Part shown: piece by piece, positions 37,837 to 50,337 of the stretch
How positions within the stretch are numbered: the stretch's first letter is position 1
How the letters are laid out: every line of letters begins with the position of its first letter
From: Maylandia zebra
Lineage: Eukaryota; Chordata; Actinopteri; Cichliformes; Cichlidae
DNA: 64,000 bases
Direction of reading: 5' to 3'
Assembly: GCF_041146795.1 (NCBI RefSeq)
Contig: NC_135174.1
Span: 21,136,878 to 21,200,877, forward strand
Notes under the pieces: generated by a model
The model's database searches: none
Told to the model about the DNA's origin: nothing
Seen by the model: the letters and a program-made list of their open reading frames with translations, nothing else
Translations under genes and position numbers: made by a program

Positions 37837-39280
37837 TAGAGCAGGGCGATATGGCCAAAAATATTTATCACGATATATATTTGAAAATTTGCGATAACGA
37901 TATAACCGACGATATAATTGATGCGAGACAAAATACAACTCCACAACATTACTAGCGCAAAAAGACAACCTTCCATTTATTTTCACTTAAACAAGAAGCT
38001 GGTTTTTATGTACATTAAAGCTTTATAAAAATGTAACAGTGCAAATGCAAATTCCTTGCTGAAAGTTTAACCAAAAGGCATTTCCAGTACAAATGGGCTG
38101 ACATATCCTGAGCATAACCATGTATAATATCCACTGAAGTTAAAAAGAGGTGCTTTGCAACATTAAACTGCAGTGTGCAGTACGTATTTTTCGCACCATA
38201 AGGTGCACGGGATTATAAGGCACATTAAGCGAAACAAAGCAGTCAGATAAATCAAACTTTATTAAACTCATTCTTCTTGCTTCCTCCACTTCTGTACCAT
38301 TGATTCATTAATGTTGAATTCTCTGGCAGCTGCTCTATTCCCATGTTGTTGCAGTATATTAATGACTAACCTCGTATTGTGGATGGATTATCTCAGTTGT
38401 TCTCCTGACTGAAGTTTGGTCCGTTTACAGTATCCTGCCATGCGATTGCATTTGTCTCTAACCATGAAGAACCTTCACGTTAACTTTTATAAGTGGAAAA
38501 GTGTTAGTGTTCGTCCTCCAGCTTCACTGTTTATGTTATGCTAACATAGCTGTGTCGCTAGCGATTACGTAGCACATCATTATATACCAGCTAGCCCAAC
38601 TTCAGTAACCCTACAAACGTCACTGCTGTTTAGTTTCCTGTCTTCATTTATGTTGGAAGTGATAGCAGAGCTGTACGTTTGATTTTTTTCAGAAATCTCT
38701 CAGTCAGAACATGCAATATCATGCTTAGGTAACTAGCGAAACTAGCGAGCTAACTTCCGCTAGCTTCCTGCTAACTTCTAACTCCGTTAAATGTAATAAC
38801 TTTTGTTTTCATGGATGCCTGGAAGTTAAACTTTATAGTTACACCTGGTAAAGCAGCAATGCTGATCGTTTTATTAAAGATGAAAGAATTTAGACAGTTT
38901 TTAACTCTAAGTGATGCTGCAGTGTTGTTTGACCTGAAGCATACGGAGTTTAGGACCCAGATTACTCCCAGATTTAAGAGCATCTTAGTCCGACAAATAT
39001 GACAATAACAACGGCCGCTTGCATGTTCTGCAAAAAAAATGTGCTTTGTTGTGTATCTGACGGACAAACACCAAACCAGTTCCACATCACTGAAGTTGCA
39101 CCATTTTTACAAACCAATTCTGGTTCATCTGTTTCACTCAACAATCGGCCATGTGCGTATGAAAACAAAGGCACTGCGCATGCGCGTTTTACTCCCATTC
39201 TATCGCGATATTTCATTTTCCTATCGTTGCCTAACATTATACCGGTATTACCGTGAACGGTATAATATGGCCCAGCCCTG
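37837..39280. mobile_element. hAT-like DNA transposon with 8-bp target duplication
   Basis: The element is flanked by an exact 8-bp direct repeat GCTGTGTC at 37829-37836 and 39281-39288, the length produced by hAT transposases. Its termini are imperfect inverted repeats: TAGAGCAGGGCGATATG on the left and, as reverse complement, CAGGGCTGGGCCATATT on the right. Subterminal sequence on both sides is rich in CGATAT/ATATCG-type words, typical of a very common fish repeat. There is no hAT transposase frame, so this is a non-autonomous, 1,444-bp copy. It contains a pogo-like fragment. Confidence 0.88.
38178..38470 (-). mobile_element. Pogo/Tigger-like transposase fragment nested in the hAT-like element
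   Basis: A terminal-like sequence CAGTACGTATTTTTCGCAC starts at 38178. On the minus strand, 38372-38271 reads LVINILQQHGNRAAAREF followed by NINESMVQKWRKQ, which resembles the N-terminal CENP-B/pogo-type helix-turn-helix of Tigger-like transposases. The frame breaks upstream of this and no DDE domain is seen. The right boundary is a guess. Confidence 0.6.
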
Positions 39281-39288
39281 GCTGTGTC

Positions 39289-42200
39289 CTTGATTCCTTA
39301 CAAGAGTAAACAAAAGCCGGCCTCTCATCTCTGGTTTGCTCTAAAGCTAAACAGTGATTCCACTCAATAAGAGGACGGTGAGATTGTCGGCTTCTAAATG
39401 GCAGTCATTGAGAATTCCTGTTGCGCTGCCATTTGTGATGGTTTTTGCATTGTCACCAAAGATGCGTCTAATTAAAGCAAGCCACATTAACCAGAGTAAT
39501 TGCATTTTTTTCTCGCTGTTAATGTGTCTGCGCATGAATTGGAGTGAAACGGTTGCCGGATTGGTTTACATAAGCTATATTTTTGCACAAAGAATAAAAA
39601 GGCTGTGGGTTTTTATTGTAATGAAACAATTAGATTCTATCAGAAGGCAGATTTTTAAAAATTCAGTAATTAAAACACTGTTAGCTGAGTTCAGTTTACA
39701 ATAATGTGCAGTGTGATTACAGTTACCCATTTGTCTCCTTTTTATAAAAGTTACAGGGAAGTGTCAGGAACAGGAAAATAAAGCTGGAGTGAATTCTGAC
39801 AGCCTCTCTGAGTCACATCAGCTGATTGGCAGCCACCCTGATGTCATTTGTTTTTGTGGGGCAAGGACAGGTCACACTGACTGATCTGTATTCCCTCTTT
39901 CTTTCCTTCTTTTTGTCTCTCTCTGTCTGTTTCTGAGATTGTCTCACTTCCCCCTCTTTACCTCCTCAGGCTTTAGATTTTCATGCCTTTTTTTGTACCA
40001 ACTCCCTCTGATACCCTTTGTATCTCCACTTTGTTTCCTTCTATCTTGTGTCTTCCACTGAAACAACGCCTTTTAGTTTGAGTGAAAGAATGCTAATGAA
40101 GTCCCAGATATTAGAACAAGAGTTTGTTTTAATGCTAGAGATTATCCTGTTCCCAGTTCCCTCTTCTTACATGTCTCTTTGAAGCCATAAGAAAGGAAAA
40201 TGGGTGCTGTTTATGCCAGAACAACACAATACTTTGTAAAGGCGACCTTTGTGTCATTTATATTTCTGAGCTTTAAAGATGTAGAAAAGTAAACAACTGC
40301 GTTACGACACTGTAATCAGCTTCAGCGTTTAAATTTGTGGTTCAGTTTATTAGAACTGAGGGTAAAATTCTTAGACTTTTTTGTGGGAGGCTAATAAATA
40401 ATGCATCAAAAGCATGACTGCAATCACAATAGCCAAAATGGGTGGGCTGTCATCACAAGATATGTGATGATGTCTAGACAGACGGGTGCCATTTGTATCA
40501 AAGCTAAGTGGTCCTGCAAAGATGTGTTGTGTTAATACTAAATCTGTTTCCACTACAGCGTCATGTTGTAATAAAACATCTTCAAAGGGTAGGCTGATAA
40601 TTTAACTTGTTTTACAACGGCAAGCTGCACTAATAGGCTAATTGTAGTTAGGTCATCAATCGATCTGACAAATCTTGTCTGATACTAGTGGATTTTGGGA
40701 GATCTTGGGTCTCTCTATGAGCTGCCAGTTCTGCCGCTTGTCTAATCACTCCTGACCCTATTAGAAATGAGTCTCTCTTTGTTACTGTGCGGTACTGTCA
40801 GTTCTAGGAGAACAAAAAGTGCCATTGTCTGTCATTGCCCTTGCTGGGATAGAAGTAATCTGTGGCAGTTGAGCTGCCTCAGGATTGTTATAATCCAGAT
40901 TCAGTATTAATGACAGTCTAATCCGTGCATTTTTGACCCTCCAGAGAGGCTGACATGGCATCTCTGTTGTTATTTGCTTGTGTAATGTCACTAATTCTAA
41001 AAATGGAGGGGGCTTGCTTTCAGCTTATGTCATTTGGCAAGCGTTACTCTGTTCAGATTTTTGTACCGCCAAGATGCTGCACTTGCCGATACCGACAGAC
41101 AATGCACCTCTATGTTGTTGCTGGATTTGCCAGATATATCCATAGATTCACTTTGAATTTTAGCAGCTTTGAGAAATGCTTCATGTCCTTGGTTTTCTTC
41201 CATTCCTGAAAATATTCCAGCATGAGACCCATGTGCCTGAAAAACATTAATTGTACCCCGTAGCACCACGGGGTGTGTTTGCTCACCCATGCACAATGTG
41301 CATTGAGGGCAAATGACATGAATGGTAAAATAGTGCTCCTCTTCATCAGAATGCACTCAGAAGGGGGCTCTTTTGCTTTTTGTTCATCACAAAGGGATTC
41401 AGAGATAGATGAGAAGATGTGTGCGAAATCCATCACACAGCTCCTAGCTTGGCACAGTGATCAGTAACCCCCCCCTCCAACCAGAATCCCTCCTACACTT
41501 TCTTATCTTCTGTTCTCAGAGCTGTGCACGTGGGGCCTTTTGTTTACAGCTCTTCGCAACGATTCACACCAGTAATCCCTGTGACAGATAGCATGACTGT
41601 CTGACAAGCCCGCAACCTATAACATCCTATTTAATAAAGCCAAGACTGATGACTGGGTACAACTTAGTAATAACACTGTGCCTAGCCACAATATGTTTTC
41701 ACGTTGGTATTCATAAAAACGGCTTTCCACACTTAAAATTGAGAATAAAAGGTAATATTTAACCTATTTTTTTTGTTAAACTCCACTAAAGCATATTTTC
41801 ATGATTCAAAATAACCCGTTTACCCTTTAAGGGAACCATTGACCAAATTAAGCTATCCACACGCAGTAATGTTAAAGAGCGCAATGAACAAAAAGAATGC
41901 CTGAACAGAGCGTTCAAAGCAGTATGAAGACTGAGTTAGCTCACGACGATCACGTCTACATTATTTTAAACTTTGGCTGTTTTTATTACGAGCATCCAAC
42001 AACAACAAGTCTCCCTTAATCAAATAAATGGCATTTTTACTCGACTCAAAACCTGCAACCACAAAAACTGTCCATGCACTAGAAAATGAAACGCACACTG
42101 AACTGCACTGTATTCTACATGAAACACAGCAAACAAATGAGCTCATGTTCTTGCTGTCAGGAAGTGAACCTCAAGCTTCTGTGGTGCTTGTATAAAGAGT

Positions 42201-45200
42201 GTCTGCACTCACCACATACTGCCTTTTTTGTTTCTGGAAATGGTTTAGAGGGTGAGGGCGGCATGCAGCACTGACCAGGCCTGGAATCAAACCAAGACCA
42301 CTGCAGTAAGGAGACGACCAATACCACTGAGTTCACTCATTTATTGTGCTGTAAAAATCAAAGTATTGTGTTTTATTTCTGATAATATTAAGACGTTTTT
42401 AATCGGTGGAAGCTCGGTGGAAGCATAATACTTTGTGACATGATAAGTACTGTGAAAAATGTCATTAAGTGGGACTGTACTTCACTGGGAGTACACAATA
42501 TGAAGGCTCTCGATATGTTTATTACTAGGAAACATTCCAGTTTACTGACAACAACACCAGTGTTTCATAGCAGGAATGTTCCAGCCTTGTGAATAATCTC
42601 TTTAGAAGTCAGCGGAAAGCACACTAGAAATGAAAGTACACATTTGATGATAGACTGTAAATAAATAATGAACAGCACCAGACAAATAAATCACTATACT
42701 GGAAATAAATCTCATTGGTTAGTGTGTCTGAGCTTGTTTATCAGTTTAATCTTCTGAATTTATCGCAGCAATATCACAGCAAAGCCTTTAAAAATGTAGC
42801 ATTATCTTGAATCAGCAGTCTTGGGTTTTATGAGGAGGAAATCAATGGTGTCGCAGCTCGAGTGTGACTTGCCATCCATCAGTCTGCAGGCTGACTGGAG
42901 CAGCTAATGTAGCTGATATGCTGAATGGCCAATTTCCTGTTACCTGTTAAAGAGGGTACAGCAGCCCCTCTCCCACCTCTTTGTTTCCCTGTAGGTCACT
43001 GCAACACAGATAAAAAAAACAGCATAAAGTAACATGCCGTGGCTTTGCATCTGTAATCTGAGCATCTGTATGATTTGCAATCCAAGAAGAAATCCTATTT
43101 CTGATATTAATTAAGTTGTGGCAACCAGTAAATGCTATACCCTGAAGAACTAGGCCGAAATCTCTCAGGTCTGTTTGGGATATCAGGATGCAACACTATC
43201 ATTATTTTTATTTTCAGGATTATTGACATTGTGGTCCATGCATCCTGCATATTTGATCTGCTAGCCCTCGAGGCTGGGGCAGATCTCCTCCTACACGTTT
43301 CATGTTGCATGTCAAGTGATCACACTACAGAACATTTACATCACTCCTTCCTGGAAGGAGAGTAGGGTGGGGGATGCAAGGTTATCTCCGTCTGATGACT
43401 AGATTGCAATATTTACTTGTGCTTTGCTCGAAACCAGATCAGCTGATTTGATGCTTTTGAAGAAAAAGATTCAAAGAGGTTTCAGAACTTTTTTTTCAGG
43501 CTACTCATTGCTCCTGAGTGCATTGAACGTTATCCTGCAAATCATCCATATCCTGTTGACTTAGATTTCCAGGATGTTCTTTCCATCATCTCCTACTTCC
43601 TGTCTGAAAACACACTTTGGTTAGGACCATATAGGGGTGTCCAGCTGTTGCATGGTGATCCCACAGTTGACTTGAGTGCTTTTAAGTTTGCAGGTTATTA
43701 CACCATGCTTTCCACAGCTGTTCTTTCATCTTTTTAGCTTAGACAGAGGAAAGATGGGCCACATCCAGAAGAGGCCAATTAGATCAATCGGTATCCAAGC
43801 AGGAAATCATTTAAGTGCCTATGAGCAGAACCTTTTATATAAACAATCGATCACATTATATAAAACTTTACTTTAAAAAGTTTAAGCGTTCTTGTGGCAT
43901 TGGTTTAACTGCAGCAGACAGCTTTTTTTCACCCAGATTGCAGTAATAAACTGAATATTTGCACCCACTTGGTAACACTAAGTGTACTAACTTGAATGGC
44001 CAGTTGAGTCTGTCTCCAAAAGCATAGCAAACCCAAATGACGTCCATGTTTGTAGAAAAGCCAGAAAAAATGTTTGCACACAGTCTATATATGCTCATTG
44101 CTAAGAAAGCTTACAATATGTTCATTACTTCTAAAACCATGATGACTTTGGCTGTAACGCTAAACTAGATGCTACAAAAAATGTACAAGCTGTTATATAC
44201 AGCCTTTGTATGCAGCCTGTATACACGGTGAACATTGTGCAGTATGTAGCAGCTAAAAGTCAAGCTATTTTTTCCTTCTGAGGTAAGTGGATCATTATGA
44301 TGAAACGTCTGTAAATTTTAAACCCCTAGGATTTTGCTTGTGTGTATTGGAACAATTTAGCCTTTTTTTTGGTCACTCGTCTGGTATTTTTTAACTCGAT
44401 TTTATTACAACATGAGTAATCTTAGACAACTAATTCTTGGCCTATGACTGTGTGGCACACCCACAAATAAATATTACTGTCATAGCTCAAAAGTACACAG
44501 TTTTATTGAGCTATTCGGTTTTATAACGTGGCTTCATATGCTGTACAGCTGAGCCAATGCTGAGGCAGAGATGTGTTAGTTTAGTCAGTGTTTTTACACT
44601 CAACAGTCACTCAAAGCTGAACCAATAATGGCTCTAGCGCTTTTCCTCCCCATGTTCTTTTATGTTCCTTCATCTGATTGGCCATTCTGTCTCTTCTTTC
44701 AACCTCACTCTTTTTAGTTCTCACAGTCCAGCTAATTTTACACACCCCCACCCACTTTTTGCTGTAAACCACAGTTCACACACAGGATATGATCTGTTGT
44801 TTCTCTTCCTGCTTGTGGACTGCAGGTTTTCTGAGTCAGCTGCATACAATGACAGTGATGTGATGCTTGGGAGTACTCCTGACCAGTGGTCAAAAGAGTT
44901 AGATTTACCCCACAAGCTGGACAGTGGTGTTGAGGTTTTGGATAGGATTATGTACGTGCACACCACATCAAGAATGTACCTTTCACTAGTTTTGTGAAAG
45001 GTATTCTAGACATGCAGCAGATTAGATATAAATATAGCACTTGTGCCTCTTACTAATCATTTAAAAGACTTTTACAAGGCTCACGTACACACTCATATGG
45101 TTTTCCCCCCCGCAGTAACCACAGATGATTACATAAGATTTTTTGTTTTTTTTTTAAATTTAATTAAAAATAGTGACTAGTTATTCTTTTGAGACTTTCT

Positions 45201-45510
45201 TTACTGGATACTTTTGATTTGATTTGATCCATATCTTTATGTTGGCATCTGATAGACAGCCTGAACTATGTTTTTTTTCCCCCTTTTTCAGTAGCAACAG
45301 TGTAAAGTGGATAAATGAACAGTTATTGTTATATATTAAATCACAGCTAGACATTTTAAAAATTCCTTCCCACTCCCTATTTTTGGCAGTTTTCTTGCGA
45401 AAAATGTGTAGGCGTTGGTGGTTTTTTTCCTCTCTAGCATGTGAAACATCTCAGTTCCCAGACAAGGTTGCGCAGATAGACATGACTTGTGGCTTTTGTG
45501 CTGTAGCCAG
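39289..45510. other. Presumed intronic or intergenic DNA
   Basis: No gene supported. Overlapping plus and minus frames at 41030-41467 are not backed by any domain. A piece at about 42270-42345 resembles the degraded tail of a common dispersed fish repeat (GGAATCAAACCAAGACC and following). Confidence 0.4.

Positions 45511-45589
<79 letters not shown>
45511..45589 (+). repeat. (AT)n(AC)n microsatellite
   Basis: A short AT run is followed by about 33 AC units. The Thr/His and Cys/Val open frames over it are repeat artefacts. Confidence 0.97.
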
Positions 45590-45592
<3 letters not shown>

Positions 45593-46304
45593 CATGAGAA
45601 ATCCTCAAGAGTTTTTTTCCTCCCTTGTGTAGGTGTATATGTTTCTTACATGCCCTATAATGTCAGTCTACTGTTCACGGTTGTTTTGGCTTTGTCTGTA
45701 CTAGAAGATGGTTTGTAGATGCCTGTGTGTGGCGATGTGTTTGCTCCCTCTCGTGCTGGAATACCACTGTTTCTCTGTTTCTCATGAATATTTACCACTT
45801 GGGGTTCACGGAGTTTATATTTTGCAGGGAATTCTCAGCTGGGATCTTGTATAATCTTAACCCAGTTCTGTCTGAGGTGCTCCCAGGCTCCTGGGAGAGC
45901 AACTTTGGGAAGGATGTGAGAGGAGGAAGGGAAGACAGACACTGCCACTGTGGCGATGTGTGTCGGATTATTGGATAGAAGGCTGAATAATAACTGTTTT
46001 TACATGCTGTACTTATAATGAACTGAGGATTTGTAAAGGTTTTTTGGGCAGCTGTTATGTCTGTCACGTTGTGTCTGGGTTGTGTGACTGAAAATTTGGT
46101 TGACAGGCTGTCCAGACTGATCCTTTTTTTCTTTTCTTTTTTTTTGCTGTTACAGACGGGCTAAATGCACAATTCAATCCATAATTTAAGGTGCTTAGGC
46201 GAATGAAATACAATTAAAAAGAGTCATATAAACAGTTTGCTCATTTAAAATGTAAATTTTACTCACAGATGTGTCTGTGTGTATATGTGCATATGTGTGT
46301 ACAC
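45590..46304. other. Non-coding DNA between microsatellite and Tc1-like fragment
   Basis: Nothing supportable; short chance frames only. Confidence 0.4.
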
Positions 46305-46432
46305 ACAGTCACCGGCCACTTTATTAGGTACACATATTAAATGGCTTGTTAAGGATAATGCAAATCTCTTATTAGCCAATCATGTGACAGCAACTCAATG
46401 CTTTTAGGCATGTAGACATGGTCAAGAAGACA
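46305..46432 (+). mobile_element. Tc1-like transposon left end, split from its interior
   Basis: Contains CCGGCCACTTTATTAGGTAC and, further on, CAGCAACTCAATGC and GGCATGTAGACATGGTCAAG, which I recognise as the left end of a widespread fish Tc1-like transposon. It stops at about 46432, where CA/TA repeats begin. A piece of the interior of the same family reappears after 48226 in the same orientation. Confidence 0.7.
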
Positions 46433-46433
46433 T

Positions 46434-46478
<45 letters not shown>
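46433..46478. repeat. (CA)n(TA)n tract at the 3' end of the LINE
   Basis: Alternating CA then TA dinucleotides, with one TG interruption, directly abut the A-tract that ends the LINE copy. Together with the TA tract at 48194-48226 it brackets the element. Confidence 0.95.
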
Positions 46479-48190
46479 AAAAAAAAACACCCAGCACGCC
46501 CCTGCGGGCGGTTTATCCTTCAAGCTCGGGTCCTCTACCAGAGGCCTGGGAGCTTGAGGGTCCTGCGCAGTATCTTAGCTGTTCCCAGGACTGCACTCTT
46601 CTGGACAGAGATCTCCGATGTTGTTCCCGGGATCTGCTGGAGCCACTCGCCTAGCTTGGGAGTCACCGCACCTAGTGCTCCGATTACCACGGGGACCACC
46701 GTTACCTTCACCCTCCACATCCTCTCGAGCTCTTCTCTGAGCCCTTGGTATTTCTCCAGCTTCTCGTGTTCCTTCTTCCTGATATTGCTGTCATTCGGAA
46801 CCGCTACATCGATCACTACGGCCGTCTTCTTCTGTTTGTCTACCACCACTATGTCCGGTTGGTTAGCCACCACCATTTTGTCCGTCTGTATCTGGAAGTC
46901 CCACAGGATCTTAGCTCGGTCATTCTCCACCACCCTTGGGGGCATCTCCCATTTTGACCTCGGGACTTCCAGGTTATACTCGGCACAGATGTTCCTGTAC
47001 ACTATGCCGGCCACTTGGTTATGGCGTTCCATGTATGCCTTGCCTGCTAGCATCTTGCACCCTGCTGTTATGTGCTGGATTGTCTCTGGGGCATCTTTAC
47101 ACAGCCTGCACCTGGGGTCTTGCCTGGTGTGATAGACCCCAGCCTCTATGGATCTTGTGCTCAGAGCTTGTTCTTGTGCTGCCATGATTAGTGCCTCTGT
47201 GCTGTCTTTCAGTCCAGCTTTGTCCAGCCACTGGTAGGATTTCTGGATATCAGCCACCTCCTCTATCTGCCGGTGGTACATACCGTGCAGGGGCCTGTCC
47301 TTCCATGATGGTTCCTCGTCTCACTCCTCTTTCTTGGGTTTCTGCTGCCTGAGGTATTCACTGAGCACTCGGTCAGTTGGGGCCATCTTCCTAATGTATT
47401 CTTGGATGTTCGTTGTCTCATCCTGGACTGTGGTGCTGACACTCACCAGTCCCCGGCCCCCTTCCTTCTGCTTAGCGTACAGCCTCAGGGTGCTGGATTT
47501 GGGGTGAAACCCTCCATGCATGGTAAGGAGCTTTCTTGTCTTTATGTCAGTGGCTTCTATCTCCTCCTTTGGCCAGCCTATTACCCCAGCAGGGTACCTG
47601 ATCACGGGCAGGGCGTACGTGTTGATGGCCCGGATCTTGTTCTTACCATTCAGCTGACTCCTCAGGACTTGCCTGACCCTCTGCAGGTACTTGGTGGTTG
47701 CAGCTTTTCTAGCGGCCTCTTCATGGTTCCCATTCGCCTGTGGGATCCCCAAGTACTTGTAACTGTCCTCTATGTCTGCAATGTTGCCTTCTGGTAGTTC
47801 AATCCCCTCAGTTCTGACTACCTTCCCTCTCTTTGTTACCATCCGACTACACTTCTCCAGTCCGAACGACATTCCAATGTCATTGCTGTATAGCCTGGTA
47901 GTGTGGATCAGTGAATCGATGTCTCGTTCACTCTTGGCATACAGCTTGATGTCATCCATGTACAGGAGGTGGCTGACAACCGCTCCGTTCCGTAGTCGGT
48001 ATCCGTAGCCAGTCTTGTTAATGATCTCACTGAGGGGGTTCAGGCCTATGCAGAACAGCAGTGGGGACAGAGCATCTCCTTGGTAGATCCCGCACTTGAT
48101 GGTGACTTGTGCTATGGGCTTGGAGTTGGCCTCTAGTGTTGTACGCCACATCCCCATTGAGTTCCTGATGAAGGCTCTTAGGGTCCCATT

Positions 48191-48193
<3 letters not shown>
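46479..48193 (-). mobile_element. R4/Dong-like non-LTR retrotransposon, 5'-truncated
   Basis: The copy reads on the minus strand from 48193 to about 46479. It encodes part of a reverse transcriptase, a CCHC zinc motif and a C-terminal restriction-like endonuclease, the architecture of the R2/R4/Dong/Rex6 class and not of the APE-type LINEs. It ends in a short 3' UTR of about 55 bases and a T10 run (minus strand) that merges into TA repeats. The 5' end is truncated within the reverse transcriptase, exactly at another TA tract. Dong-type elements are known for insertion into simple repeats (TAA). No non-TA target duplication can be identified because both flanks are TA. Confidence 0.85.
46535..48193 (-). 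pseudogene. Truncated LINE polyprotein: reverse transcriptase plus restriction-like endonuclease
   Basis: One continuous frame runs from 48193 to the stop at 46537-46535, broken only by a single in-frame TGA at 47323-47321. Upstream of the break, counting from Met at 48157, residues 26-32 are QGDALSP (motif B) and 66-69 the catalytic YMDD. Motif A, with the third catalytic Asp, is missing because of the 5' truncation. After the break, counting from Met at 47281, C58-x2-C61-x8-H70-x4-C75 forms the zinc motif. P142-D143 with D158 and K177 fits a PD-(D/E)xK restriction-like nuclease. The TGA lies where an Arg codon CGA would fit, so a CpG transition is likely. The lack of frameshifts over 1.6 kb suggests a fairly young insertion, but it cannot be autonomous. 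Confidence 0.85.

Positions 48194-48226
<33 letters not shown>
48194..48226. repeat. (AT)n tract at the 5' end of the LINE
   Basis: Sixteen or so uninterrupted AT units meet the LINE coding sequence with no intervening unique DNA. Confidence 0.95.
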
Positions 48227-48229
<3 letters not shown>

Positions 48230-48268
48230 CCTATTCTCTCAGCTTAGAACAGGAAAACTGAGGCACCA
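48227..48268 (+). mobile_element. Interior fragment of a Tc1-like transposase
   Basis: The first bases translate VPILSA*NRKTE, matching the VPLLSAKNRKLRLQ stretch I recall from the transposase of the Tc1-like family whose left end is at 46305. Orientation agrees. About 500 bases of the family's interior appear to be absent between the two pieces. Right limit approximate; the copy fades within tens of bases. Confidence 0.55.
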
Positions 48269-49855
48269 CAGAATTATTATTGATTTGTATTACAGTTCTA
48301 GTTTCATTTTGACTTTTTGTTTTACATTTTGTTTAGTTTCAGTTAAGTCTCAATGAACGTGCCCATCAGCACCTCATCTGGCGAGCTGTGATAACAAATT
48401 TGACCTGACTCCTTGTTTCCTCCTATCACAAAATCCTTTCAGTTCTCTTTTTTTTTTTCACATTAAATTTGTATTTTTATTCTAGTTAAATAAAAGTTTT
48501 TTTCCTCATCGAATTTTAGTTTTTTCATATTTTTTAGTTAACATTACTCCACAGTCACCAAATAGAGAAGGGGAAACTTTGATCTACCCTATGTAAAAAG
48601 CCAGATACAGTTATTAGGTTTCATCCATTGATTGTGTTTTCTTTGTTAGGGCAAAGCATCCAATAGATGCTCAGAAATTTCTCTAAAAACAAACAACGTA
48701 TGTCATTGTGAAACTAATTTGATTAGAAATATCTTAAATTAATATCTGAAAGGACACCAAAGATCTCCACAGAAATCAAAGGAAAAATGAATTAGCGGTC
48801 GTGACCCATATCTCAACAAAGTATGCTGTATTTTCTTTCAGTTCTGTCTGATTTTGGTTTCTGTGTGCATTTTGGCATTTCATATTTACATTCACTTATG
48901 TCCCTTTCTTTCTAATGTGGGACCCAAATAAAAGGTTTAAATGAAGGGATAATCATTCATGAAGTGGAAAATCTGGGCAGACCAAACACACAGGGTTAGT
49001 GTTAGTTTCTGCTAAAGGTGGCCTTGCTTCAGCGAATCCTCATCTTGCAAATAACCTATTTTCTGCTATATTAAGTTCAGCTTTAAGTTCATTGTTTCCA
49101 TCTCACCCCACAGATGCTCAATTGTTCTGAGCTCTGGGTAATTTAGTGCCCTATCACGGTATTGATTATCGATCTGAGAGAGCCACAGGTGCGTATTAAA
49201 TCAGAGTTCTCATTTAGCTGTCCACTAAATAAATATCAGTATCAATGTGGTCATCCACAGTCTGTCTGTAAAGGATCTAGTCCTGACTGGCCCCTTTAGG
49301 AAATTTTGAGATACTTGATTATAACTCCAAATGCCAAGTTTGGAAGAGCTGCTATATGATCTTATCACATTCATATCCTGCTTACTTTGGCTGAGGGCCA
49401 CTTACTGGTGCTCATCAAACCTGGATGCCAAGATCCACCGGTGTGTTTGGAAGTGACACAGACAGGCGAGGGAGTATCGGATAACAAAATCACACTCTTC
49501 ATTCCTGCCTGACCTCTTGCTCTGGATTATTAAGGCAACAGTGTGGTGACGGCTAATCAGGGACACGGCTCCATTCATAACAGATCAGAGAGCTGGCACA
49601 CATGCTTTTATTTCTGAAGTGCCATTCATTATCGTTTCTGCTGCTGCAGTTCTCATAAAGGCTGATTTTAGTCCCTTTCAAGTTTGACTCTAAACACCAT
49701 AAATCACAGTGCACCTTGCCACTCTTCTCACTTTTACATTTCTATAACACTTTGTAAAACAGCTGCTAAACTGCTCTCATCTCCTATAGGCCTTAACTTT
49801 TAAATTTTACCACCGTCTTTTAATAATTTCCATTATGTAGCACTTAGAAAATACT
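48269..49855. other. Presumed intronic or intergenic DNA
   Basis: No gene or repeat boundary is supported. Confidence 0.4.
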
Positions 49856-49860
49856 CAAAG

Positions 49861-50299
49861 CGTCAGGGCTCTGTATGCAGGCGGATGGAGAGGTGGATCC
49901 AAATGCAGGACTCAGACACTAAATTGAAACTCAAAAACGTCAGCTTTATTGCTGGTGACAAAACATGAACTGACACTGAATCACTAGAAACTGAAACACA
50001 CAGGCAAGTCTGATGGCATGACACAACACTGAGCACAGGAAAAAACAGGGCTAATATACACAGGGTGGTAATCAGGGAATGGGCAACAGGAGGGAGACAC
50101 AGCTGGGAGAAATTGGACTAACGAGACAGGGGAGCAGTAGAACTGAACACACTCAAATGAGACACAGACCTTCACAATAAAACAGGAAACAAGAAACCAC
50201 TAAACAAAGACGCAGACAGAGAGGCAGACAGAATATAACACATGCAACTCAAACTATACATGAAACAACAAATCCTTAAACATGGATAAACAGAAACAT

Positions 50300-50337
<38 letters not shown>

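Noticed and set aside
41030..41467. Overlapping open frames of about 108 codons on both strands
   Set aside because: Mutually exclusive frames with no domain, no splice context and no repeat identity; consistent with chance.
45224..45608. Open frames ending in Thr/His or Cys/Val runs
   Set aside because: They are produced by the AC microsatellite and have no other content.
46554..47132. 192-codon plus-strand open frame
   Set aside because: It is the antisense shadow of the LINE endonuclease frame on the minus strand.
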